From the NCBI RefSeq assembly GCF_900101045.1, contig NZ_FNFN01000004.1, positions 496,001 through 560,000 of the forward strand: 64,000 bases of DNA, given 5' to 3'. Both the position numbers and the translations under genes were made by a program. Source of the stretch: Nocardioides sp. YR527. GTDB lineage: Bacteria; Actinomycetota; Actinomycetes; Propionibacteriales; Nocardioidaceae. The notes beneath the pieces were generated by a model. It did no database searches. It was given only the letters and a program-made list of their open reading frames with translations, and was not told where the DNA came from. This document shows positions 1-8,059 of the stretch, piece after piece (position 1 is the stretch's first letter; each line of letters starts with the position of its first letter).

Positions 1-365
1 GTTCGCAGGAATCGCCGAGTCTCATCGACATGGCTCGGATCTTCGGGCGAGACCAGGAGATGGATGTTGACGGGGTGGTCACGGGCCGTGGCCGTCGGAA
101 GACGCAGCTCGATGTTCGGGAAGATCAGCCCGACGTCGGGAAGCCGACCGGCCATCTGATATTCGAGGACTTTCTCGTACTGATCGATGCTGCAGTAGTC
201 CGTGACTCCAAGGGCTTCGATCCGGGGTTCAGAATGCTCGATGAGCGTCAGGTAGTCGTCCCACGCGTCCGGCCCGAACTGGTTGTTCATCGCAGTATCA
301 GGAGTGTGGATGTGGGGATCCCATCGCCTCCACACCGACCCACGCGGGTCGGCCTGCGACCTCAT
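1..365 (-). CDS. PHP-domain protein, TrlF-type (5' part only)
   Basis: Only about 121 N-terminal residues are visible; the gene runs off the left edge. From the ATG at 365 the protein reads WDPHIHTPDT at residues 15-24, then GVTDYCSID, FPNIELRLP and HPVNIHLLVSPED. HxH followed by TDY is the metal-binding start of a PHP phosphoesterase fold. The sentence-like order (W-D-x-H-I-H-T-P, then G-V-T-D-Y, then P-N-I-E-L-R) is what I know from the N-terminus of TrlF-type PHP proteins that continue into an AAA-like ATPase. Such genes are often found in defence islands, but the ATPase part is outside the window. GGAG lies about 8 nt before the ATG. The ATG overlaps the stop of a possible upstream ORF (TGATG), suggesting coupling. 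Confidence 0.6.
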   Translation of the reverse strand, partial: MRSQADPRGSVWRRWDPHIHTPDTAMNNQFGPDAWDDYLTLIEHSEPRIEALGVTDYCSIDQYEKVLEYQMAGRLPDVGLIFPNIELRLPTATARDHPVNIHLLVSPEDPSHVDETRRFLR

Positions 366-667
366 CACGTCTCGTCTCCGATACTGAACGGGCAAGCCCC
401 ATGCCCTCCTTCACCCGGCGCATCGGCCGCCGTGACGTCAACATCTGTGTTGGCAAGGCATGAGATGACCTGCTTCGCAGGCAATCGGTCTTCCTCGGGC
501 CCGACCCAGGGCTCCTCGCGGATGCGATCGTTGAGCCGCGCAGGGCTCGGTCCCAGCATGCGGTCCAAACGCTCGCCGCGCAGCGTGAGTTCCATGCAAC
601 TGTTGTAGCGCACATGGAAGACGGCGGGAGGCATCTCGCCGCAACTGCCTGACGAGCCCGTGGACAT
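365..667 (-). CDS. Possible small protein upstream of the PHP gene
   Basis: A 100-codon frame whose TGA overlaps the ATG of the PHP-domain gene. This overlap is the main reason to list it. The middle (LRGERLDRMLGPSPARLNDR and what follows) looks protein-like, but no family is recognised, there is no clear ribosome binding site at the first ATG, and internal starts near 595 are possible. It could be a remnant or a non-coding frame. Confidence 0.3.
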   Translation of the reverse strand: MSTGSSGSCGEMPPAVFHVRYNSCMELTLRGERLDRMLGPSPARLNDRIREEPWVGPEEDRLPAKQVISCLANTDVDVTAADAPGEGGHGACPFSIGDET

Positions 668-753
668 CGATCAGTGCTCGCGAGATGGGACTCCCCCTGG
701 GACAGCGCATCGCCACACCCTGGTTCGTCGGTGCTCACTGCTAGAACTGTCCT

Positions 754-1938
754 ATGAGCAAGGATCCTCAGCCGTGCCGGTTCAAGAACGTGAGCCCCGC
801 GGCCAAACAGATCCTCGCGGTCGGAGAATCAGATCGCTACGAGTTCAAGCGCGACGTCGATGCGGTCACCCCGAAACTCCTCGCGGGACTGGCGAACTGG
901 GTGTCCCTCGATCCGGAGCGCGACGCTGCTCACTTGCTGGTAGGCGTCGATGAGACCGAAGACAAGGACACCGGTCTCGTCTACGGCGTGCCGTGCGGGC
1001 TGGCGAAGGGACTCGACAAAGCCGTCGCGCGTATTCAAGACATGGCGAGCAAGACCCGACCGATCCCAGTAGACGTCCGCATCGTCGAGGAAGGCGTCGA
1101 AGAACCTACGCCGTTCATCCGAGTCGAGATCCGACCGACAATGGCTCCGCATTTCGACGACGAGGGGCGCCGCCAAACCAGGCAGGGTCGATCCACTCGT
1201 GCACTCACCGATGACGAGTTACTCGGCATCTACCTTGATCGGGAGGCGGGGAGTTTCGCGACGCGTTTCCGACAGACAACGACGGAGTTGCAGTCAGCGG
1301 TTGGCGCGGTCGGTAGTCAGGTCGACCAGATCGCCGACGCCATCGAGAAGAACATCGCCAAGCCAATCGAACGAATGACTGCGACCGCGGCCGAAGCTGC
1401 AGATGCCGCTCATTCCGCAGCCTCGTCCGCCGACTCAGCCGAAGCAGCAGCAGGCTCGGTGTCGTATGAGGTCGAGGATGTCCAGCGGCTGGTCAAGGAC
1501 CTTCATCGCGTGGTCGAGCAGATCCAGGACGAGGACCCGCAGAGCCTCGCATCCCGCGTTATCTCGTCGCGCCGGAAGATCTGGTGGGCCTTCACCGTGG
1601 ATACATTCGAGCACACCTCTCTCCGAGCGACGCGCCTCGCGAAGGAGTTGCGCGACCTGCTTCAAGGCGACGTCGCCATCGACGCCGGCCACAACGCCTG
1701 GGAGCTTGGCCTCTGGGAGGCTCTCCTCGGTGAACGCAAAGCCAGGGACAAGGGGCGTGGAACGCAGAAGTGGTGGGGCGGCGTGGTGAAGGAAATCCCC
1801 AAGCTCATGGAGAGGCCGCAGTACGGCCCACCGAGCTTGCCCGATCTCCATGCGGCGATCCGGGCCGACATCGATCATGAGGTAGACGACTCCGACAGCG
1901 TGACGAACCAGTTCCGCGCCCTCATCGACGAGGACTGA
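754..1938 (+). CDS. Schlafen/AlbA_2-type domain protein with coiled coil
   Basis: 394 residues. Residues 24-67 (GESDRYEFKRD, then LANWVSLDPE, then HLLVGVDE) match the start of an AlbA_2/Schlafen-like domain: the E-x-x-x-x-E-F-K strand, the A-N helix and the L-L-V-G-V-D-E strand. Residues 170-250 are heptad-like and Ala-rich with many acidic and Gln residues (TTELQSAVGAVGSQVDQIADAIEK and following), a probable coiled coil. The C-terminal 130 residues contain an unassigned helical domain (RRKIWWAFTVDTFEHTSLRA). AlbA_2 domains bind nucleic acid or act in regulators and defence proteins; the exact role here is unknown. TAGAAC lies 6 nt before the ATG and no Shine-Dalgarno is visible, so the mRNA is probably leaderless. 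The gene is divergent from the PHP gene. Confidence 0.7.
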   Translation: MSKDPQPCRFKNVSPAAKQILAVGESDRYEFKRDVDAVTPKLLAGLANWVSLDPERDAAHLLVGVDETEDKDTGLVYGVPCGLAKGLDKAVARIQDMASKTRPIPVDVRIVEEGVEEPTPFIRVEIRPTMAPHFDDEGRRQTRQGRSTRALTDDELLGIYLDREAGSFATRFRQTTTELQSAVGAVGSQVDQIADAIEKNIAKPIERMTATAAEAADAAHSAASSADSAEAAAGSVSYEVEDVQRLVKDLHRVVEQIQDEDPQSLASRVISSRRKIWWAFTVDTFEHTSLRATRLAKELRDLLQGDVAIDAGHNAWELGLWEALLGERKARDKGRGTQKWWGGVVKEIPKLMERPQYGPPSLPDLHAAIRADIDHEVDDSDSVTNQFRALIDED

Positions 1939-2005
1939 CCCCCTCATCATGCGGACGCCGCCGAATGCTCGAAGCCGCCACCTCCGCGCAGACTGAAGCT
2001 CGAAG

Positions 2006-2269
2006 TCAGTCTCCGCGGAACAGCTCGACTATCTTCGCCTCGAAGGCATCGCGTGCCAGTCGAGAAGCCCTTCCTTAGCTATCGACTTGCGGTGTGGAGA
2101 TCAGTACGTGGCGTCCGAGACGAACCTCCGCGTGCCATTGGTCTGGGCTGACGGCATCGCACACGATGACGGTCTGAAACATCACCTGCTGCATAGGTTC
2201 CGGCCAGGTCGCACCAGGTTCGATCCGCCGACCGCTGAGGCTGCGCTCGATGTGCATGCCGTAACTCAT
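2006..2269 (-). pseudogene. Small gene with in-frame ochre stop
   Basis: From the ATG at 2269 a frame reads 64 residues (MSYGMHIERSLSGRR..., VIVCDAVSPDQWHAEVRLGRH) to a TAA at 2075-2077. Directly after it the same frame continues with coherent codons (GRASRLARDAFEAKIVELFRGD) to a TGA at 2006-2008. The simplest reading is an 87-residue gene broken by one nonsense codon. AAGGG lies before the ATG, which also overlaps (ATGA) the end of the gene upstream. No family recognised. Alternatives are that the 64-residue product is the true protein, or that the stop is a sequencing error. Confidence 0.5.
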
Positions 2270-2448
2270 CGCTCGTCCCTTGTTCCAACAGTTCGCAGAA
2301 CGTCGCTCGCGGATTCGTGCTTGTCCATAATCTTCTCCAGGCGCTGGATGGCGGGTTCCTACTTCGTCATACGTGAGTACGCCAGTACCAGCCGCGCGGC
2401 ACGTAGATGTAGCGGTGTTTTGAGCCGTTCCTCGAGCAGATCTGACAT
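2266..2448 (-). pseudogene. Small gene with in-frame amber stop
   Basis: ATG at 2448 with a good GAGAGGG ribosome binding site. The frame reads 29 residues (MSDLLEERLKTPLHLRAARL...) to TAG at 2359-2361, then continues without interruption (EPAIQRLEKIMDKHESASDV) to TGA at 2266-2268, which overlaps the ATG of the next gene. The translational coupling only makes sense if the original gene ran through to 2266, so the TAG looks like a nonsense mutation. Predicted product is a short helical protein of about 60 residues with no recognised family. Confidence 0.5.
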
Positions 2449-2570
2449 GCTATATCCCTCTCGCGGTGATCCCCCTCGGACCTGAGGGTAGATGGCCGAA
2501 CCGACAGGTTGCCGAACTGGACCGCCCGGCGCAGCGCTTCGACGAAGCCAGGAGACCTGAAGAGGCACAG

Positions 2571-3557
2571 CTAGGCTGTCTGGTCGCCAGAGAAGCCATC
2601 TGTAGAAGTAGCGTCAGATGGTGCCACATCGTCATAATCTGACTCATCCGGGACCGATCGGCCCGAGATTTCACGCTGATACCACGCAATATAACCGAGA
2701 ACGGCGGCAAGGCCCGCTCCAAATCCAACGACAAGAACAAATAGGAGCCAGACTGGAATCGGCTTTGACCAGAAGGCCATCACTAGGAGTGGCGCCATGA
2801 TCCCCGCGATTGAAAAGGCCGCAAGAATCCATACGGCCGAGGTAACACCTACTGGTTGAGCGAAGTCATCCAAGTCACGACCGAGGCGCTCCACTTCGTG
2901 CTCGCCGGCCACGACCAGCGCGTGAAGGTCAGACTCGCTACGAATCGACTCGTCTAGCCGGCGCATCTCGATCTCATGGCTAGTGGGCGAAGTGACAAAC
3001 CTAAGAGTGTCGGTACCTATGTTTCCGAAGTCGTAGCGCGCGCTTGGACGCAGCCCTCCAATGACAGATGACGCGACGCGAATAAACAGGTCCCGATCTT
3101 CCTCAGCAAACGTGAGCCCTCGCTCGACGAGCGAGTCGAAGGAGAGACGTCTGTGGTCACGTTCGGTTATCAGATCCGTAACGTCAGCAAAGGAAATATC
3201 AACACGCTTCCGAAGTTCCTCCGCATACGGAAGCATCTCCTCCAGGCTACTACCGCGAGGCACGTCAACGAGTTCCGCCGTGCCCTTGCCCTCTGACTCC
3301 AAGCGCTCATCAATGAGTTTGTCTAGAAGCCACTCCTCCATCGTTTCGATCGAGTTGCCTAGCCGGTACTCATGGGCAGGCTCGTATTCGGCTCTATGTA
3401 GAACGAGGCGTTGCTCGGCCGCCTTGAGTTGCCGAGCGATTCCCTCGCGCTCCGACGAAAGCGCAACCAGACGGCTCACCAAGAATCCGCCGATAATCGC
3501 TACCATCGCGGCAGCTGACTGACTTAGCGTAGATAGGAGTGAGTTAGCATCTTCCAC
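2571..3557 (-). CDS. Membrane protein of unknown function, 328 aa
   Basis: One hydrophobic segment near the N-terminus (residues 14-34, AAAMVAIIGGFLVSRLVAL) is followed by a long charged, helix-rich region of about 190 residues. Two adjacent membrane segments follow near residues 240-300 (AVWILAAFSIAGIMAPLLVM and WLLFVLVVGFGAGLAAVLGY), then an acidic tail rich in Asp and Ser. The middle would therefore be one large soluble loop. Codon use is clearly less GC-rich than in the genes from 5.3 kb on, which fits recent acquisition. No family recognised. The neighbours are a broken small gene pair and an IS110 remnant. Confidence 0.65.
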   Translation of the reverse strand: MEDANSLLSTLSQSAAAMVAIIGGFLVSRLVALSSEREGIARQLKAAEQRLVLHRAEYEPAHEYRLGNSIETMEEWLLDKLIDERLESEGKGTAELVDVPRGSSLEEMLPYAEELRKRVDISFADVTDLITERDHRRLSFDSLVERGLTFAEEDRDLFIRVASSVIGGLRPSARYDFGNIGTDTLRFVTSPTSHEIEMRRLDESIRSESDLHALVVAGEHEVERLGRDLDDFAQPVGVTSAVWILAAFSIAGIMAPLLVMAFWSKPIPVWLLFVLVVGFGAGLAAVLGYIAWYQREISGRSVPDESDYDDVAPSDATSTDGFSGDQTA

Positions 3558-3566
3558 GCGTTCACA

Positions 3567-3750
3567 CTATCCTACGGAAACCGTTGGACCCGGCCTCAAA
3601 AGCGACGCAGAAGCCGGCACATCAACGACCCATTCACAAGCCTCGAGGAGGCGATGGGCGAGCGGACGACCAGCACCGTTGGCTTCCTCGACAGCCCAGA
3701 CTCGATCCGGCCATGCCCTGACGTAGTTCCGCATCACGCAGGGCAGTCCC
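3567..3750 (-). pseudogene. IS110-family transposase remnant
   Basis: A minus-strand frame reads MRNYVRAWPDRVWAVEEANG followed by AGRPLAHRLLEACEWVVDVP. This matches the segment of IS110-type transposases in which W-A-V-E-G-A-N-G-x-G-R-P-L-A is followed by L-L-x-x-G-E-x-V-V-D-V-P, near the end of the N-terminal DEDD nuclease domain. Neither the N-terminal DxH part nor the C-terminal half is present, and the frame soon ends, so only about 55 recognisable residues survive. No flanking repeats were identified. Confidence 0.6.
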
Positions 3751-3912
3751 TTCTTGAGCCACGCCTCGTCACGATGACCGGCGGGCCGCAGACCGGAAGA
3801 GAGCCACACCCGTTAGCCGGTGGGCAGCCGCATAGAGAGCTGCCCGCCGATCACCTGGACCGAGTCTGGCCAGACACCGATCGTGCAGTCGAGTGTCTAG
3901 TAGCCGTTTCTG

Positions 3913-4428
3913 TCATTCCCCAAGCAGACCCTTCCGACCTGTCCCGCGTGGCTCAAGTGCCCCTCCTGGCATCGGGACCCGCAGGGGCGAGCCACCGTCC
4001 CAGGTGACGATCAGTTCATTCCCCTGTCCGATGTGGGCGCTCGGCCGCGTCGCAGTGAACTTAATGCTGCCCTGGGACTCAACGACTGGCACCGTGAGCA
4101 TGCCAGAACCGCTCGCTGAGAAGCCCTGTTCAACCAAGGGGCCGCCAAGGAATTGGATTGATGGGGACGAAACCCTGACGTCATTTGCTGCATGAGTACC
4201 GATGTTGCGCAGAATGTAGTTGCCGTTCTCTAACGGCTCGACTTGCCAACGCACCCGATTCGCGAGCTCTTCCACCAGATCCCGCTCACGCCGCGCCGCC
4301 TGCTCACCTTCAAACAGGTCGTTTGCGCGCTTCGCCTCGATTGCTTGGACGCGCGTGTACCACACGGCCAAGAGCGAGATCGCTATGGCCGCTGCCGACA
4401 AGAACAAGCTAACGAACGCTGCCGTCAT
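3913..4428 (-). CDS. Membrane-anchored protein, about 171 aa
   Basis: Start taken at the ATG at 4428 (MTAAFVSLFLSAAAIAISLL), because the in-frame extension upstream is Arg/Pro-rich and not protein-like. Residues 1-25 form one membrane helix. A charged helix follows (RVQAIEAKRANDLFEGEQAA), then a beta-rich C-terminal domain (VRWQVEPLENGNYILRNIGT, ANDVRVSSPS, TVTWDGGSPLRVPMP-like strands). This layout, an N-terminal anchor plus a small beta sandwich, is common in actinobacterial hypothetical proteins; function unknown. Confidence 0.6.
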   Translation of the reverse strand: MTAAFVSLFLSAAAIAISLLAVWYTRVQAIEAKRANDLFEGEQAARRERDLVEELANRVRWQVEPLENGNYILRNIGTHAANDVRVSSPSIQFLGGPLVEQGFSASGSGMLTVPVVESQGSIKFTATRPSAHIGQGNELIVTWDGGSPLRVPMPGGALEPRGTGRKGLLGE

Positions 4429-4665
4429 GCTCACACTGTCCCAGACGAGAGGCGCGAGCGGAGGAGATAGCCGAGACGCGCGACCGTGATAGCTGATCGG
4501 GCGACGTCGGTGAGCGCCCATTCGTCCCGTAGCGCGAGAACTTGGCACACCAGTCGGGTCAGAACACACCAGTCCCGTAGCCCGTGGGCGCGTCTATTCG
4601 CCGCGAGCGCGCTACATCGCCGCGATGGTCACTCACCGAAGGGCGGGCTGTCGAGGTCTCCCTTC

Positions 4666-4998
4666 CTATGGCGTCGTCGTAGCGAGGAGGCGTCGCGCAC
4701 GACGACCCAGATCACTCAGATCCACCCGACCCTCCTCAGCCGCGGCCGCCAGACGCACGGCGAGGTCCATTGCCTCGTCGAGCTCGGGTGCTGTGACCGC
4801 GGACTCCTGGCCCATATCGCGAAGGATTGTGATCTCGGTCCTGGACGCGATCAAGGGGTCGGTGACCCCGTCGATCCAGACTCGAGTGCGATGGCCATCG
4901 CCGCGTTCCTCCCCAGTGATGCGCTCCAGCGCGAAGATACGGTCGGCGCGCGCGAACTTTCCGAAACCCAATGCCACCATCCGGGAGTCCGATGCCAT
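4666..4998 (-). CDS. RemA-like (DUF370-like) small protein
   Basis: 110 residues. The first half reads VALGFGKFARADRIFALERI and then RVWIDGVTDPLIASRTEITIL. Known DUF370/RemA proteins begin with a similar G-F-G-N-x-V-x-A-x-R-I-I-A-I strand and continue to R-T-R-A-V-I-I-T-D. RemA is a DNA-binding regulator of matrix genes in Bacillus. The second half here (helical, Ala/Arg-rich) is not part of RemA. The match is short, so the assignment is tentative. Confidence 0.5.
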   Translation of the reverse strand: MASDSRMVALGFGKFARADRIFALERITGEERGDGHRTRVWIDGVTDPLIASRTEITILRDMGQESAVTAPELDEAMDLAVRLAAAAEEGRVDLSDLGRRARRLLATTTP

Positions 4999-5290
4999 GT
5001 GGTCATCTTGCCATTACGCATCGAACTTTGATCTGGCGTGCAACCCCGGCTGAGAGAAAGGTCCCGCGTCATACCGCCGCGAAGGTCTCATCACCCATTT
5101 GGGGTCGGTCGCTTGAGCGACAACAGGCCGTGCATGGGTGGGCGCGGCGGGCCTGTGAAGCGGCCGGTCGCGGTCGTATTGCTCCATCCTGGCGTCTTGT
5201 TCGTCGTGTCGGTCGAAGCGACGTACCTCAAACCAAGTAGGGCTCGAACAGGACTGCTCAGGTGGACGTCGGGCGGCGGATGGTGGATCG
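4999..5290. other. Gap with no recognised gene
   Basis: About 290 bases between the RemA-like gene and the methyltransferase. Both strands were read; the open frames here are compositional shadows with no start signal or family match. No tRNA, terminator or repeat was recognised. Confidence 0.4.
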
Positions 5291-6364
5291 ATGGACGCAT
5301 CGCAGCAGACGGCAGACGAAGTGGCGGAGCGACTCTTCGGGTCGATCCTCGGCACGGTCGAGACGGTCTCGATCTTCATCGGGGACCGGCTCGGTTGGTA
5401 TCGGTCCCTGGTGGATGACGGGCCGGCGAGTGCGGTCGAGCTGGCGGGGCGTACGGGGACGCAGGCTCGGTACGCACGGGAGTGGCTGGAGCAGCAGGCG
5501 GTGGTGGGGCTGCTGGTGGTCGAGAGCGATGGCGACCCTGACGAGAGACGCTTCGCCATCCCGGCGAGCACGGCGGAGGTGATGACCGATACGAGCAGCC
5601 TGGCCTATCTGGCGCCGATCGGCCGGATGTTCGCGGCGGTGGGGCCGGCGCTGCCTCGGCTGCTGGAGGCGTACCGAAATGGCGGTGGGGTGAGCTGGGA
5701 CGAGCTCGGAGATGATGCGAGGCAGTCGCAGGCGGATGCCAACCGGCCGTGGTACGAGAAGCAGCTCGGGCCGGCGCTGGCCGGTGTGCCGGAAGTCCAC
5801 GAGGCCCTCTCCGTGAAGGGATGCCGGATTCTCGACGTGGGCTGCGGTGGGGGATGGTCGAGCATCGCGCTGGCTCGCGCGTACCCCGAGGCCACCGTGC
5901 TCGGGATCGACATCGACCAGCCCTCGGTCGACATGGCGGTGGCGAACGCGCGCGAGGCAGGGGTCGAGGAGCGGGTGCGGTTCCTGTGCCAGGACGCGGC
6001 GACGCTGCCGGAGGGAGCGGTCGACATGGCCTTCGCCTTCGAGTGCGTCCACGACATGCCACGGCCGGTCGACGTGCTCAGTGCGGTGCGGAAGACGCTC
6101 GCGCCGGGTGGGTCCATGGTGGTGATGGACGAGGCCGTGGCGGACAGCTTCGCGCCGGACGGCGACGAGCTGGAGCGGATGATGTACGGGTTCAGCCTCC
6201 TGGTGTGCCTGCCGGACGGGCTCTCCTCGCCCCCGAGCGTCGGGACCGGGACGGTGATGCGGCCTTCGACGCTGAAGGGTTACAGCGAGGCGGCGGGGTT
6301 CAGCGGGTTCGAGGTTCTCCCGATCGAGGGGTTCGGGTTCTGGCGGTTCTACCGGCTCTTCTGA
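5291..6364 (+). CDS. Class I SAM-dependent methyltransferase
   Basis: 357 residues. Residues 1-95 form a helical, winged-helix-like N-terminal region (DRLGWYRSLVDDGPASAVEL, then YAREWLEQQAVVGLLVV), as in small-molecule methyltransferases that have a dimerisation module. Motif I is ILDVGCGGGW near residue 180. It is followed by VLGIDIDQPSVDMA (acidic residue that binds the SAM ribose), and later by motif IV-like VDMAFAFECVHDM and motif VI-like LAPGGSMVVMDE. Substrate unknown. The gene stands alone; its neighbours do not suggest a pathway. Confidence 0.85.
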   Translation: MDASQQTADEVAERLFGSILGTVETVSIFIGDRLGWYRSLVDDGPASAVELAGRTGTQARYAREWLEQQAVVGLLVVESDGDPDERRFAIPASTAEVMTDTSSLAYLAPIGRMFAAVGPALPRLLEAYRNGGGVSWDELGDDARQSQADANRPWYEKQLGPALAGVPEVHEALSVKGCRILDVGCGGGWSSIALARAYPEATVLGIDIDQPSVDMAVANAREAGVEERVRFLCQDAATLPEGAVDMAFAFECVHDMPRPVDVLSAVRKTLAPGGSMVVMDEAVADSFAPDGDELERMMYGFSLLVCLPDGLSSPPSVGTGTVMRPSTLKGYSEAAGFSGFEVLPIEGFGFWRFYRLF

Positions 6365-6427
6365 TCCGTCGTCGGGGCGAGCCGTTCAGGGCACGCGTAC
6401 GCGCGCGGCTTGTGTCACGCTGATCTC

Positions 6428-6952
6428 ATGGCGCTCGCCGTGTGCCAGCTCTTCGACGCCCGGTCCGACCGCCTGGTGCGGGAGCTCTGGGCGCGGTTGG
6501 AGGAGGCCGGAGTCGGCACCATGGCGAGCCACACCCACGGCCGCCACCATCCGCACCTCTCGTTCGCGGTCCTGCGGACGTGGGAGCTCGGTCCGGTACG
6601 CGACATGCTGGACGGACTTCCGGAGGGTGAGCCGTTCCGGTGCTCCAGTCATGGCTCCGTGATCTTTCCACGTGGTCGGGTGGCGCTGGCGCCCTCGTTC
6701 CCCGCCACGGTGGCGATGCGGCAGGACCGTGTCGCGAGAGCACTCCTCGAGGCCGGGGCAGACCTGCACAAGCACTACCGGCCCGGGCTGTGGTTGCCGC
6801 ACGTGTCGGTGGCGACCCGTGCCTCGGCGGGCCAGCTTCCGGTGATCGTCACCGCCGTCGCGGATGTCCTCCCGCTCGAGCTGCATGCGATTCGCACCGC
6901 CTTGGTGGACAGCAGCAGCGGCCGGATCTGGTGGCTGCCCCGGATGCTCTGA
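6428..6952 (+). CDS. 2H phosphoesterase / 2'-5' RNA ligase family protein
   Basis: 174 residues from the ATG at 6428; an in-frame TTG at 6410 is the alternative. Two H-x-S motifs, HPHLSF near residue 40 and LPHVSV near residue 120, lie about 80 residues apart as required for the 2H phosphoesterase fold (LigT, CPDase, AKAP18-like). The family hydrolyses or transfers cyclic phosphodiesters in RNA or nucleotides. No Shine-Dalgarno is obvious. Confidence 0.75.
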   Translation: MALAVCQLFDARSDRLVRELWARLEEAGVGTMASHTHGRHHPHLSFAVLRTWELGPVRDMLDGLPEGEPFRCSSHGSVIFPRGRVALAPSFPATVAMRQDRVARALLEAGADLHKHYRPGLWLPHVSVATRASAGQLPVIVTAVADVLPLELHAIRTALVDSSSGRIWWLPRML

Positions 6953-7041
6953 CCGGCTCTCTTGACCGCCTCGGGGCCGAACGGGCTTTCGCTGCGGGCG
7001 TACCGTGGATCGGGACCCAGCAGCACGCCTGAGGCGGCGCC

Positions 7042-7728
7042 ATGAAGATCACATCGTTCCGGGCCGTCGCGACGGTCCTCGGCGCAATTGCGCTCGGCGG
7101 GTGCGGCACGGAGACGCCGTCGGTGACGAGCACGCCGCCGGGGCCATCGAGCTCGCCGGCTTCGACATCCCCGACGCCCTCACCGACTGTCACCGAGACG
7201 CCACCGCTGTCCTCCGAGGGCCGGCCGATGCGCGGCGAGCTGTCCATCCGCAGGATCGGCCTGACCGACCTCGAGGTCGTGCCCTACCGCGGATGGACCG
7301 ACGATGCCCCGGGCACCGAGATCCAGAACAACGGCGTCGCGGCCAGTCCGTACGGTCCGCGCGGCGGCACCGGGCCGGGAGGGATCGGCAACTACCAGGT
7401 GACCGCCCACCGGCTCTCCTCGACGCAGGCGTTCCTCAGGCTGCCCGAGCTCCGGCGAGGCGACCGGGTCTCCGTGCGCACCGAGGAGGCGACGTACGTC
7501 TATCGCATCAGCGGTACCCGGGAGACCTCGTTCCGCTCGGAGGCGTCGCTGCGCGCCCAACGCGCCCCGGTCCCAGGCAAGCCCGGCGAGGAGCCCACCC
7601 GCGCGATGATCACGCTGTCGACCTGCGCCACTCCCGAGGACCACGCGGCCGGCAACTACTGGTCCGACGAGTTCGACAACCCTGAGCACAGGATCGACAA
7701 GATCGGGGTCCTCGTCGCCGTGCGATGA
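7042..7728 (+). CDS. Lipoprotein-type sortase
   Basis: 228 residues. The N-terminus is a signal peptide with lipobox LGGC (Cys at about 21), then a 45-residue Ser/Thr/Pro linker. A sortase domain follows: catalytic His in NYQVTAHRLSS, catalytic Cys in ITLSTCATPE and Arg in PEHRIDKIG. The T-L-S-T-C motif and length resemble actinobacterial class E/F sortases. A sortase held by a lipid anchor rather than a transmembrane helix is unusual. It may serve LPXTG substrates such as the large surface protein at 28-36.7 kb, but there is no operon link. It is convergent with the small gene ending at 7731. Confidence 0.75.
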   Translation: MKITSFRAVATVLGAIALGGCGTETPSVTSTPPGPSSSPASTSPTPSPTVTETPPLSSEGRPMRGELSIRRIGLTDLEVVPYRGWTDDAPGTEIQNNGVAASPYGPRGGTGPGGIGNYQVTAHRLSSTQAFLRLPELRRGDRVSVRTEEATYVYRISGTRETSFRSEASLRAQRAPVPGKPGEEPTRAMITLSTCATPEDHAAGNYWSDEFDNPEHRIDKIGVLVAVR

Positions 7729-7730
7729 CT

Positions 7731-7934
7731 TCAGGCGCGGTGCGGGTCGGCCCCCGCCTCCTTCAGGATGCGGTCTCCGACCTCGAGCTCCTTCCACAGA
7801 GCCCGGTCGACGCGGACCTTCTGGGTCTGCCCGGACTCCGTCCGGATCGTCAGCCGGCGGTAGAGGCTCGAACCGTCCAGCATCGCTCGCGACTTCTTGA
7901 CGACTGTTCCATCCCAAGACTCGTCGTTGCTCAC
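7731..7934 (-). CDS. Small conserved protein, 67 aa
   Basis: GTG start at 7934 with GAGGAG 6 nt upstream; longer in-frame starts lack such a site. Sequence SNDESWDGTVVKKSRAMLDG then YRRLTIRTESGQTQKVRVDRALW looks like a small beta-barrel domain and resembles a short conserved actinobacterial family (I recall it as DUF7489-like, not certain). Function unknown. Confidence 0.65.
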   Translation of the reverse strand: MSNDESWDGTVVKKSRAMLDGSSLYRRLTIRTESGQTQKVRVDRALWKELEVGDRILKEAGADPHRA

Positions 7935-8023
7935 GCCTGCACTCCTCGCTGCTCGTCGTTGCCGCTGGCAGTTCGAGTACATCAGCCGGAGCGGCGACGT
8001 GACGCGCGACACACCTGTAACCA

Positions 8024-8053
8024 TTGATCTAGAGCACTTGCTCTATTTAGGTT
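8024..8053 (+). promoter_or_regulatory. Promoter and TetR operator
   Basis: TTGATC (8024-8029) and TAGGTT (8048-8053) form -35 and -10 elements with an 18-nt spacer, 6 nt before the ATG at 8060, so the regulator mRNA is probably leaderless. The spacer contains TAGAGCA-CT-TGCTCTA at 8030-8045, a 7-2-7 inverted repeat with perfect arms. A palindrome filling the spacer of a tetR promoter is the classical arrangement for autorepression. Confidence 0.65.
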
Positions 8054-8059
8054 GTCCGC

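Noticed and set aside
298..738. 146-codon minus-strand frame upstream of the PHP gene
   Set aside because: It overlaps the PHP coding start in another frame, is Cys/Arg/Ser-rich and has no ribosome binding site.
2205..2235. GGTTCGATCC resembling the T-loop of a tRNA
   Set aside because: No matching stem, anticodon arm or acceptor stem; the bases lie inside the interrupted small gene.
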